Source: Rutpela maculata
Taxonomy: Eukaryota > Arthropoda > Insecta > Coleoptera > Cerambycidae
DNA length: 64,000 bases
Direction of reading: 5' to 3'
Assembly: GCA_936432065.2 (NCBI GenBank)
Contig: OW386285.2
Span: 260,160,317 to 260,224,316 of the forward strand
Shown here: piece by piece, positions 21,691 to 33,734 of the stretch
Layout: every line of letters begins with the position of its first letter
How positions within the stretch are numbered: the first letter of the stretch is position 1
Translations under genes and position numbers: made by a program
The notes under the pieces: model-generated
What the model saw: the letters and a program-made list of their open reading frames with translations, nothing else
Databases searched by the model: none
Told to the model about the DNA's origin: nothing

Positions 21691-22639
21691 TCCTTATGCT
21701 ATTCCCAACATACCCACCAATTTTCAAATCTTTATGAATTTTGTCGGAATAAAAACGTAATATTCCTGAACTAATAGCAAATTAATGACTTACTGAGTTT
21801 AAGCACATGATATATCCAAGGTCCAAGTTAAGGTGATTATATACAACATGCATAAGCATATATTATAAATCATGATGTTTTGCATTTACCCTGGGTTGGA
21901 TATTAAAACCACCACTTGTTTTCTGTAAAATGTTATCATGATGCTTCGATAAAAGACGCCCCCTCGAGAAAATGGTTTTTTTGGAAAAAAAATGTTTTGC
22001 AAAAATTATGTGTACAAGCAGAACTGCAAAATTTTTTATGGAAAACGTTTTTTTTAAATTTTGTATGTTATAAAGTAATAATCTATTTAGAAAACATGTT
22101 TGTAAATGATTATAATAAAAAGAAATTTTTTATTGAATTATATTTTTATCTGTGTGTCAATATGGCGTCTTCATTCAACAACAGAAAAATAACTTAGAGG
22201 TTGCAAAAACCAAAATTATTTCCCTACAAGTTACATTTACTATAAAGTAGCAGATGCCACCAACGTTATAGTTGTTGTTACTTTAAAAGTGGTGACGGGA
22301 ACTACAACAATTTCACTGTGTAGTTATATTTACCTAGATGTAGCAAATGGGATCAATGATCTTAGTAACTGTTGCTACTAACTTATTTTCATGTTGGTAC
22401 AATTGGCAGAATCGATATAGCAACGCGGTAATAACTGTTAAAGTGTCACTGTCACTGTGTGTGACAGGAATATGTGGATTAAAAATTTTACAAGTACTTT
22501 TTATTATCTAATATTATTAGAAAGATATTATTTGGAAAGAGCACATATCGAACAATATTTGATAGATGCCCCAGACGGTGAGCATCTTATGTCAGAGGTA
22601 GGTGTTTATTATAATATTGCTTTTGTGTACCTATTTAAT

Positions 22640-23725
22640 TGTTTGGGTTTTTTTAGGTTGCATTGATATTGGGAGTTTACGGTGCCTGCCGTTGAGGTGA
22701 ACTGACCTTCTTAAGCGTCGAAGATATAAGAGATAAAGAATAATATCTGTATATATCCATACCAGATACCAAGACAAATAAATCAAGAAGTTTCACAATT
22801 TTAAATGAAGGATTTTCGGTAAACTCACTTGATTCGATTAGGAAATATGTGTCTTTAAGACCGCAAAATGTGTCTCACAAAAGATTTTTCGTAAATTTTC
22901 AAAAGGGAAAGTGCACTGTCCAATGCATTGGATTAAATAAGCTCTAAAAAATTCCAAGAATTGTAGCTGATTATTTGCAACTGCCAGATGCAGATTTGTA
23001 TACTGGCCATATAGCATGCGCCGTTCCTCATCAACTCTTTTGGCCAATGCTGGGGGTGACATTACCACTCTTAAACATCACGGTGTGTGGAAATCATCCA
23101 CCGTGGCGGAGGGTTATTTGGAAGATTCAGTCTCAACAAGATTGTTATTGCTAAAAAAATTCAGGGAGAGCAGCAGAACGAGTCAGGCAATACAGACGTC
23201 GTTACTAGTATAGAAAAAATTTTGTAGAGAAAAGCAGTTTTCTTTGTGAAAAATCGAATATGAAGACAATAAATGTTAACATAAATATAAATAAGTGTTA
23301 GTGCATGGATTCTTTGTTTTGGTAATTTTCCATATAATGGAGACAATAAATAAATTCCTTGGACTTTATTTTATATTAAATAAAAAAAAAAATAAAAAAA
23401 AAAATAAAAAAAAAATAGCGTGTTTAGCAAAATTTATATTAAGCACACTCATCAAACAGGAAATTAGCAAGAACCTTTTAACAAGAACTCAAAAAGACGT
23501 TTTTCACAGCAGTTTTTTTACTACAAAAATCATTCGATAACTATCGATAATAACTCAATAACAACTATCAATACCACAGAATCTTTATTCAAATTTAATT
23601 TATAATTTCCTATTTGATGAATGTGCCTAATATACACTTTGCTAACTACGCTATTTACTTTTATTTCGGACCTCAACAGAATCTTTTAGTTAAACTTAGG
23701 TTTAAACTGTATCTATAAAACCGGC
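22640..23725. other. Unassigned transposon-like coding debris
   Basis: A minus-strand frame at 22838-23068 reads LAKRVDEERRMLYGQYTNLH and LAVANNQLQFLEFF, amphipathic and plausible as old coding sequence. A plus-strand frame at 22457-22666 is also open. I cannot name either. An A-rich (AAAAATA)n stretch lies at 23380-23416. Confidence 0.3.
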
Positions 23726-25324
23726 CCTAAATCACTTTACCTCACTTTAGCTTACTACTTTATCTCACTAGTGACTTATGGGCCACTTTATACCTTCAAA
23801 ATCTCATCAATAAAGATCACTTTATATGAAAGTGTTGGATAAATATATTTATTAACGTAAGGTGTGTAATAATGGAAAAAATACATAACAGTTTTTATAT
23901 TTATTTAGTGATCAGTTTACATTTAATTTCATTCAGTTCAATTTATTGTACATAAATAATGTCTTATGCCTTTATACCAACATTGTCCGTTCCCCATCAC
24001 AATATTTATTAAATTTGGAGTTTTTAATCGGCAAATTCATTTAATATGCTCAGTAGATCACTAACTGAACTATGGGTCAATCTGTGTGTTAAAGACAAGT
24101 TGTAATTTTCGAGCAGTACACAGTGTCATTAATTACTACAACTGTTATAGTTTTCGATTACTCTTCTTGTGATGATGGGAGCACTTTTGCACTTGTTGCC
24201 AAAGATGATGGTTTTGCTGTGGCGAAATAATCTTTCATGTTTGCATCATATTCTGAAGAATCACTATTTCTCTACTACTGTTTAACTGTTTCTTCAGTTT
24301 TCTATAAAACGTGGATGAGTGCCGATAAACTTTATTTCGCTTTCACTGAGCATTTCAGATGCCGCCATTTTATTCAATGCCAATAATTATATAAATTGTC
24401 TTAAAAGTTAATATTACTCTATAGTAGATTTTCAAGGTATATGTAACTTTTAAGTCATTTTCAATTAGTGGGGAGTAGTAAAGATAACTTCAAAGCCCCT
24501 ATGTTCGTAGAAATAACCTCATTTTTACTCGAGATGTCACTAATAAGTTAGACTACTTTCAAGTGGTCTTTTGGTAAAGCTGTGCAGTCGGCATTACTAC
24601 CAATTTTCACTTTGCAGTTGAGGATGCTTCAAAGTAATGCAGAGTAGTATCCGCGACGTTGCAGATTCTCCAGCAGTTACTTGAAAGTGTTATAACTATA
24701 CAGTGCCTAAATTCAGTAGAATCTACTTAATTGTCACTACAAATGCATACCACAAAGTGAATATTACCCTGAAGTCGCAAAATTAGTAACAGTTATGTCA
24801 TTCCTACTATATTAAAGTTCCGATGCTGCAGATGCCAGTTCCCATCACTTTGAATGCTGCTTGGGATCCTATTGTAATAATTGATTTACATTTTATGTAT
24901 ATATTATGCAGATATCACTAAAAAAGCATTGTACTGAAGTTGTGATTAGTAATAAACTGTTTTTGGCAAATTTTGTTGAAAATAAATTAATTCTACAGGA
25001 TTGCCAAAAAAAATTTTTAACTAGCTTATTAGGAAAATTTGTCTTCATTTGGCACATTGCTTCCTCTTCCCATTATATGCGTTCAACCAAAATGGAGAAT
25101 ATTTGACAAAGTTTCAACAACGCTGTGGTTACGTAGCAGCAACGTTGTGGGGTCGAAGCCGCAACTTTCGGGGAACTTTATCCCCATACTCGCTCAAATC
25201 AATGTTGTCTTCTTTGTCTTGTAACTGATTTTGTTATAATTATGTTTCATTCCTACATGATTTTTGTTAAAAAAAATAGAAGATACGATTTTCAATATTC
25301 ATAGAGTTTAAATTCCATACTTAC

Positions 25325-25537
25325 CAAATGCCACAAAGCTGATGCCAAATTGCTGGCAGCCTCTACTAAGTCCACGGTTTTCAGAATGCCTCGATTCTTC
25401 CGTAGATATTGGTCTAATGGACCTAATCGAAAGTATTCTAAAACTAACGAGATATTACTGGTAAAAGCTATCCCATAGAGTCTAACTACAGCACTGGATT
25501 GTAAAAAAGCCCACTGCCCTGCTAGGGTTAGGAAATC
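25325..25537 (-). CDS. JH2 pseudokinase exon 2: alpha-C to alpha-E, JAK GPLD motif
   Basis: A 213-bp exon, 71 codons, phase 0-0, acceptor TTTTTTTAG and donor TTG|GTAAGT. It encodes DFLTLAGQWAFLQSS, VVRLYGIAF, LVLEYFRLGPLDQYLRK and ASNLASALWHL. The GPLD hinge motif and LASAL are conserved in JAK pseudokinase domains and rare in other tyrosine kinases, so this exon is a main reason for the JAK assignment. The donor and acceptor are strong. An (AT)n run and an 804-bp fold-back element lie just upstream in the intron. Confidence 0.92.
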
Positions 25538-25543
25538 CTAAAA

Positions 25544-25549
<6 letters not shown>

Positions 25550-25584
<35 letters not shown>
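25550..25584. repeat. (AT)n microsatellite
   Basis: Uninterrupted TA dinucleotides directly abut the fold-back element at 25585 and provide its TA target. Confidence 0.95.
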
Positions 25585-25587
<3 letters not shown>

Positions 25588-26388
25588 TGTGTTTCAGTTA
25601 ACATTCCCACAGCTGATATTTCGGAAACTAAGAAATATATTTTTATTTTGTAAACGGTAACGGATTTCTATGGTTAATGCCTTTTTCAGGAAGTACAATT
25701 TACTATTATAACATTATCACCAGAGATGGCGCTGCAGTTAAAAATATTTTTCGATCAAGGAAGGTTTAAAACATATGCAATTCAATTAAGAATTAAATTT
25801 TAAACAAAATTGTTCTTATTCCAAAAAGTCAGATCTGCAGTAGTTTTTGAGTTATTTTAATTTTATTGTCTAATTTTTGAGTGTCGGAAAAACAACAAAT
25901 AAGCTAAAATTGTGTGTGTTTTTCATTTAAATTTCTCAGTTTAAAGTAATTTTTGGTAAAATCGGAAGTGCTATTAAAAAAAATTTCCCACCAGTAAATA
26001 ATTCTTGTATAATAGGCAAAAAAATTACTAAGAACTTACATCCGAAAATCAAGATTAAAAAGTTACAGCAATTAAAGAAAAAATATAACACTTAAATATT
26101 AAACAATAAAGTTAAAATAACTCAAAAACTACTGCAGATCTGACTTTTTGGAATAAGAACAATTTTGTTTAAAATTTAATTCTTAATCGAATGGCATATG
26201 TTTCAAACCTTCCTTGATCGAAAAATATTTTTAAACTGCAGCACCATCTCTGGTGACAATGTTATAATAGTAAATTGTACTTCTTGAAGAAGGCATTAAC
26301 CATAAAAACCTAATACCGTTTACAGAATAAAAATATATTTCTTAGTTTCCGAAATATCGGCTGTGGGAATGTTAACAGAAACACACTG
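25585..26388. mobile_element. TA-flanked fold-back element, about 280-bp inverted arms
   Basis: TA|CAGTGTGTTTCAGTTAACAT at the left and its inverse ATGTTAACAGAAACACACTG|TA at the right. The arms remain paired through AAGTCAGATCTGCAGTAGTT and its inverse near 26130, leaving a loop of about 240 bp. TA flanks suggest Tc1/mariner-type mobilisation. No transposase. Confidence 0.85.
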
Positions 26389-26418
26389 TATATAAATATT
26401 TTAGCATTTATCTTGATA

Positions 26419-28089
26419 ACACAGCCCCACAAAAAAAAATAAAAGTTCAAAGCAGCGAACCAGATCCATGTATCCCCATGTATTTTCGGTCGCTGAATGC
26501 GAATCCGGGGTCAAAAAAAATCGTACACCCCCAAAATCATTAATTAGAGCCAAAAAACACCCCTGAAATGGGATAAAAAGAAGATTAAGCTACCAGAATA
26601 ATTGTTACTTCTTAATCAATCGAATTATACAAATTAAGGTTAAACAGCAGCATACATACAATAGATATGAAACACACCCCCAGGGAGGGGCGAAAACTAG
26701 CCCCCATATATAAAAAAATCGATCCAAAACAGCAATGACTGCTGAAAAAGCTCGAAATGTCTAAGTTTTGTTAAAGTGTTAAGAAACTACATCAAGTTCG
26801 ACGTAATCTTCTTAAACTGCCCCTATAGGGTTGAGAACAACCTCCCTTCAATTCAAAGAAATACAAGAAAAAACGCAAAATCCAGCAGGATTTCTATTTT
26901 CATGGATGCTATGATTGGCTGAAATTGCGTAGTACTCTAAAATAAAACCAGAAACTTACATACCATCAACATCCTACACTGTCAACCCTCAGAGGGTGTG
27001 AAAACTACCCCCCATGTAAGATTTAACTATAAAAAGTTACAGTGACTTCTATAAAAATTCGAAACACCTGCGTGGTGTGGAAGAAAGAAGAAGCTATGTT
27101 CGACGATGTGCCTGAAAACCACCCCCACGGGGCTGCGAGATACTACCTCTATATCTGTAGGATGCTGGAAAAACAGAGAGAAACTAACCAGATTTACATT
27201 TTTATGGATTTCAAAAATCGCGTTGCACGCTTAGAGTTTGAAACTCATGTCCTATAAATGTTATTAAGTAACACCCCCAGAAAGGACGTAAACTACCGTA
27301 ATTCAAGATGATACTATTGCTTATTCGTTTCATTTCCATAGTTTTTTTTTAAATAGAGGTGGCGCCTCTCAACCCCGTGGGGGTGGTTTTTAAGCACAGC
27401 TTCGAACATAGTCTAGTTTTTTCCTCCACACAACGCAGGTGTTTCGAATTTTTATAGAAGTCACTGTAACTTTTTATAGTCAAACCTTACATAGGGGGTA
27501 GTTTTCACACCCTCTGAGGGTTGACACTGTAGAATGTTGATAGTACGTAAGTTTCTAATTCTATTTTAGAGTACTAAGTAATTTCAGCCAATCATAGCAT
27601 CCATGAACATAGAAATCCTGTTGCATTTTACGTTTTTTCTTGTTTTTCTGGAGTCCTTTAAACTTGGAGGTGGTTGTTCTCAACTCTATAGGGGCAGTTT
27701 ATGAAGATTACGTCGGACCTGATGCAGTTTCTTATCACTTTAACAAAACTTAAACATTTTGAGCTTTTTCAGCAGTCATTGCTGTTTTGAATCGATTTTT
27801 TTATATATGGGGCTAGTTTTCGCCCCTCCCTGGGGGTGTGCTTCATATCTATTGTATGTACGCTGCTGTTTAACCTTAATTTGTATAATTCGATTGATTA
27901 AGATGTAACTATTCTCGTAGCTTAATATTCTTTTTACCCCATTTCAGGGGTGTTTTATTGGCTCTAGCTAATGATTTTGGAGGTGTACGATTTTTTTTGA
28001 CCCCGGATTCGGATTCAGCGACCGAAAATACATAGGAATACATGGGTCTGGTTCGCTGCTTTGAACTTTTTTTTTTTGTGGGGCTGTGT
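26419..28089. repeat. 1.67-kb near-palindrome (ACACAGCCCCAC ends)
   Basis: The arms, about 730 bp each (26419-27150 and 27357-28089), pair along their length. Shared blocks include TTCAAAGCAGCGAACCAGAT, CCCCAGGGAGGGGCGAAAAC and AAAATTCGAAACACCTGCGT. The loop is about 200 bp. Ends: ACACAGCCCCAC and its inverse. The 71-codon frame at 27042 lies in an arm and is not a gene. No clear target duplication. Confidence 0.9.
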
Positions 28090-30470
28090 AATTAAATGAC
28101 TAATATTAATACATGTTAATACCTGTATTATGTAACCTGTGATCAGAAGTGGTGTGACACTTAGCTTTTATTAATTCAAGAAACAGAACATAAGTATGTG
28201 AAAACAATGTCAACTATAACAGCTGCCTACGATTTCACAGATCTGTTTCGGATATAAAATTGTAGCTAGCTATGGCATTTTTACAGCTTTCCTTGTGCCC
28301 TGCTTGTTGAATGTGCTGGTTTTTTTTTAACAACTTTTAATTAGGAATGAATATGTCCTGATTCCTGATGATGATTACAAATAATTAACAAAATCTTACA
28401 ATTCAACAGATTGACTTTTATTTATGGAACGATACGGAAATTGAACAACAGTAAAAAATAAATATATTATTAATAAAGTCAGTCTGCCATTTGGCCCCTG
28501 AATATTCCTACAAGGAATTTTTAGTTGTATAATGTAGAGGGGATTAGCACAATCATTAATTAATATGTTCCACAAAAATATTGTTGCTGCTATGGCCGCC
28601 ATGCTAGAACAATGACGGTCGAAATGGAGTTATTGTTAAGTATATACTGTATTTTCTTGTGATGTTATTTTGACATTTAAGCATGCCCAGATTAAGGTAA
28701 ACACTATCTAGCTTAAATTTTTTGGGATTGATTAGCAGGTCAGATTTACTATCTTATATAAAACGTTCAATTCTAGGAGTGTTCGGGTCAAATCGACAGT
28801 ACTTTATGCTATAAGATGACCACAGCCATAAACATAGACTAAGATAGCAGAAGATGACTTGTGGCCAGGGATAGTGGGACAGAGTCCAGAGACTCTGGGG
28901 CCCAACCTTGAAATAAACTTAAAAACAAACTTTTTTAAACTTTACAAAATTAAAATCATAATCTTATTTTTTTTTTAATAAAACCCTGTCACTTACTGGG
29001 AATCCAGGTATAAAGGGTTTACTTGTTCCTGGGCTTCTTTATTTTCTCTGAACTGTTGCGGTTCAAGCACAATAACCTTGGTTCAACTTTTCATTTAATT
29101 AATCCTTGAAAATTTAGTTTAATTATTATTTTTAAGATTAAAAGTGTTAACACAAGAGACTTTTAAGAGTAGTTTTTACTCAGTGTTTCCTGTCCCAGCG
29201 AATTCTCAAGACACTCTCTGTCTTCGTACATGCGGAATGGGATTTGTGTCAGGTTAAGACGCGGAAATGAATATGTTAATAGAAGATATAAACTAACATT
29301 ATTAAATTATTTTTTTATTTATACACGTCCCAATTTGGATTGCAAATGAGAGTGGTTAAGTACGTCACTATGTTATAAATGTACCTCAAGCCGTCCTATA
29401 GGGGGGGCCGAACTGTTTAAAGTATAAATTGTCTTTCGACATTCAGTAATCGTCGACGAAAGGCTTAATGTACTTTGCTCAATCTCTCTCTGCCGCTATG
29501 TATTTACGATTCCTATTGCTTTATGACAAAATCCCTAATTAACATTATCCAACAGAGCTTACATAAAATAATATCGACAGTGCTGTGTAATGGCGGGCCA
29601 ATTTGATTCTATTTTTGGTCATTTTGAAGTGATAAAACAAAATGCAGCAAAAACGAATTTTATTTTTCAAGTTATTTACGCCTAGTCTTCAAGTTTCAAG
29701 TACCTGTTACCTGTCTTTCTTTTGTATATTAAACCACTAGCAATGCACGTAAATTGGTAATGGAATATTTTTTATTTTTATTTACCTACTTATGTTTTAA
29801 AAAAGTGAAAATTTGATCTGAACGTAAAGTTAATGTCTTTTTTTCACTGTTAAAACATGTAGGTTACGTTGATACATAGTGCAGAACTTAATGTTGTGTA
29901 TTTTTTCTGATTGATTTCTAGTTCCTTTGTTCCTTATAGGCGTTTTGTAGATCCTGTGTTTTTTTTAAGGATAAAGGTTTTGTTTAAAGCTTTTATTTGA
30001 CTAATTACATATCCAACATATATTTTGTTTTTGTTCATCTTACTTTTTTTGTTGTTTTATGCAGATGTATGATAATATTTTTTAGTCCCTAATAAAAATA
30101 TATTCATACTATTTTCATTCAGTTTTTTATTGTACTGTAACAATTTTAAACAAAACTCCTGATTCAGATAGGTTTATAACTATCTTTTATCACCCTTAGC
30201 ATAGCTAAAATAGCTTTTTCTGTGTGGCGGGGCCAGATCGAGCCAATCTGACGCTGCCTGTGGCCATTACATGAGAAATTTGCTTTGTGAAAAGAAAAAA
30301 GATTAGAACCGAAAGAAGAGCAACTAAAAAACCGCTACCGAAGGGCTTGCCACATTCAAATTTCCTAGTGAAAAAGTCTCTTACAATGAAACAATTTATA
30401 TTTGCACTCACTACTTATGTGGAAATAATTGCTCATAGAACTTTAATAATATAAAATTTTAAATCGTCTA
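28090..30470. other. Intron, nothing recognised over 2.4 kb
   Basis: A few short open frames on either strand (for example 28396-28602) have no motif. No paired repeats were found by eye. Confidence 0.35.
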
Positions 30471-32765
30471 CCCCAAAAACCTATAAAATGATATACCAAA
30501 TCGGTAGTGGGGCTAATGCCAAAAAAAAATTTTGAGGCTTCGGTTTTTTTACACACACTAAATCACAATTTTATTTTTTTGTCCCCTATAATAATGGGGT
30601 GGGAGTGGTAATCGAGGTGACAGTGGAGGTGGCTGATTTTAAACCTTGGCTTCTCGTACATACTAAATCGCAATTTTATGGACTCTTACTTGCTTTCTTC
30701 ACCTATTTCCCCCAAACCCTTCAATGGAATAAGATAAAAATATAAACTAGTTTCAGATCACTTTATAATACATAAGTGTACCAAATTTCAAGTCAATATT
30801 ATAAATTGTTCTAGAGTAACCGTGAGCACAAAAAAAGTTACAGACAGTTTTAGTTTGTAAGTGCATATACAGGTGAGTAATCACCTAGGTGAAATAAAAA
30901 TCCTGTCTGTGATTGATTGATTGTAGATCGACAGAAATATATTTTTTGCTAAAACTTAATATCTCGACGTTTCATGACATTCAAGCCTATTTGAAGAAAA
31001 AAAAAATTTAATTTATTTTACCTCTACTATACTTCCGTATCACTCGTGATGTGGAAGTAAAATGAAGTTAAATGAATGGCAGTAAAAGAAGCAAATTATG
31101 AAAAGGCAATAAAATATAATCGAAGCATTGATTAAGACAATTGGAAAAAACACTCATTTATAATTTAATAAGTTAAATTCTTTATTGCTTTGATTGTTCT
31201 GCTGTAAATAATATATATTTCTAATCCTGTTACAATATAAATTAAAACAATGTAGTATCATTTAATTTAATAGTATATAAAGAATGAATTTTCTAAAATA
31301 GAAATTTTATGATATCCTCTTTTCTACATCTATTCTTATCTAATAGACAGATTAATTTTTCTGCAGCCATTTCGCTGATGTTTACTAAGTCTATTTTACA
31401 AAACAAACACATGTCATTTTTATAAAAATATATTATTTATGTAAACAAAGCATTCAAAAGCCTTTTATGTCACCTGAAAATTAAAATATACCTTATAATA
31501 AACAATAAAGGATGCTAAAGATTATTTAATTAGGAACGAACGAAGAACGAGAACACTTAATAAAAACCTGATGCTTGACCTCAATAAAAATGCCGAAATT
31601 AAAGCTACTGGGTTATCTGTGGAAAATCCCTGCTTACCCAATAAAAATGCTGAAATTATGCTACTGATGTAGATGGAAGTTATGTCGAACAATTTATGCA
31701 AATCAACTATAATTTATTGGTAAGTTCTAGATTTCTTGAAAAGGCCTGTCCACCACGCTGTCACATTGCTATTCACTTTCAAATCAAAGTCGCTGCTGAG
31801 TTAGGTATTTAAACTTTATTATTATGAGCAACTTTTGTGGTTTTGTGACAAATTCAAAAGAATTGTTTTGTTATTAGGTGTCACCTGTTGAGCAATAAAG
31901 GCATTATTATTATTATTATTATTATTATTCTTAATCGCTGTTTGTTCTGATCTGTTTATTACTGTCTACCATAGAGACCAAAGACTTGATTTTTAGTTTT
32001 CGATAGCCGATTGGAAAAAATATGTGAGCAATTCGTTAAAAAAATCAGATTTTTCCTAACTTAAAATACACATAAGTATTTTCTGTCATCGTATCTCGGA
32101 CGTTTAACTGTTGGTTTTCCAATTTCATGAAATAATTATTTATTTTTTAAACTTTTAACATAGAACAATTATTTGTTACAAATGTTAATAAACCATATTT
32201 AAATTTTATAAATTATAAACAACAATAAAAGCTTCAATAATTTTGTTCCAAATTAAACGTATAACATGTAAACAAATCCTCTGTTTAAATCTCGCGGTCT
32301 TCCAGTGCTTGCGGATGTGTAGAAAGAGCAGATAACGAATTATTTACATTTTTATAATTGGTATAAAAAGTTCATTCAAGCGGTCCCGTCAAAGTGCTGC
32401 GCTTCTTGCTTTGAGACCACGAGGGGGTGAGAGACAAGTCGGTAATCTTTACACTTTTATATGACTTTTTAAAAGTAAGTAAGAAACTTCTGATTCGGAA
32501 CTATATGTTCATTGACCCAGAAAAGCAGTGGTTCTCAAATGTCTCCTACCTTAACATTCAAATTTTTGACCTAGCAGAAAAAGTCATATAGGTTTTTTTG
32601 TTTGTCTAGTTGGTCCCCATTGCCAGTTTTTTAAATGACATAAAACTAATTACACCCTGCATATTACTGTGTAACTTGTTTTTTGTCGTATAAATCCACA
32701 AAAAAATAGTTTTTTCTTCAAGCGTATTAAAATGTTTAAATTATGTCACCAAAAACAGAAGTAGA

Positions 32766-32932
32766 AGTAGGACATTGTTTTACTAGTAACAAAATGTTAG
32801 TACCGAACGCCACCGTAGTGGACATTGTTTTACTAGTAACATAATGTTAGTTCTGAAAGCGCTGCCGTAGTGGGTATTGTTTTACTAGTAACATAATGTT
32901 AATACCGAAAGCCACCAGTGGCGCGCTATCCA
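32766..32932. repeat. Three tandem copies of an about 50-bp unit
   Basis: The unit begins GACATTGTTTTACTAGTAAC and repeats at about 32771, 32821 and 32873 with slight divergence, ending near GCCACCAGTGGCGCGC. Non-coding. Confidence 0.9.
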
Positions 32933-33038
32933 CTAGCCACTTGTCATATTGTGTCAACATGTAAGACTGTAGTTTGAATATTTGTACATTTATGATAAAT
33001 AAATGAATTTTTGCATTTTAATACGCTTGAAGAAAAAA

Positions 33039-33174
33039 TAGTATATATTACACGGAGTAGAACGCCTTTTTTTGTGTTTCGCCCAGTTTGCGGCTTCGGC
33101 TTCGCCTCAGCCGCAAATCCTGGGCTCAACACAAAAAAAGAGTGCGTTCTACTCCTAGTAATATAATATACTAT
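33039..33174. repeat. 136-bp imperfect hairpin with GC-rich stem
   Basis: GGAGTAGAACGCC / GTGCGTTCTACTCC and TTTTTTTGTGTT / AACACAAAAAAA pair around a GC-rich centre (TTTGCGGCT / AGCCGCAAA). It stands out from the AT-rich background. Probably a transposon tip; no RNA family recognised. Confidence 0.75.
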
Positions 33175-33734
33175 TATTTATTACTTACAGTAACATATTC
33201 ATATACACTGTTTTTGTAATTTAAATGTCAAAATAAATGAATTTCTCACTCACCATTTTTTTACATTGAAAATGTGAACTTATATGTAAAGATCTTCACA
33301 ACCCGTAGGAACAGGCAGATATTACTGCCTGTTCCCAGGGGAACGGCTCATACAGTTTCGAAGCATTTAGCATCTAAAAGTAGGTATATCATTTTAATTG
33401 AGGTCGGAATACATATGACTTTGGCGCATGTACTTTTCGGTCCAGTGGAATTTTTGGGGAGTGCATTAAATTTTACCCAGTCGGGGCTCAACATGTAAAC
33501 TATTTTTCTCGATTATTAATATTTTACGATTTGCAGCATTATAATAATGGTAATACCTAATTCTAGGGTAGGGGGATAATCGAAGAAAACTTATTTTGAC
33601 CGTAATTTTTTCAACATGGAAGCTGTAGTGGCAACAATATATTTGTGCAAAACATATATAATGATTGTGGCAATACACTGTACAAAGGATTCCTTGTAGA
33701 AACTATTCACGGGTAGGTACCTCTCATTTTTTTG

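Larger units (their letters stand above)
20287..24867. mobile_element. Possible 4.6-kb element with ATCCCAAGCA ends
   Basis: ATCCCAAGCAACA at 20287 and TGCTGCTTGGGAT ending 24867 are inverse. Both terminal several hundred bases are rich in TAGTAAC / GTTACTA-like motifs, as is about 22220-22440. I found no target duplication, so the boundaries are tentative. The inside holds an inverted repeat with a CXC protein, and a 23725-23745 segment matching the Harbinger tip at 49505. Confidence 0.4.

Noticed and set aside
1642..25537. Calling the kinase exons the ordinary JAK gene hopscotch
   Set aside because: JH2 and JH1 are JAK-like, but no FERM or SH2 exon is visible in 38 kb upstream on the same strand, and TSP1/Ig/TM exons are found instead. 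The possibility is kept as the alternative model, without a gene symbol.
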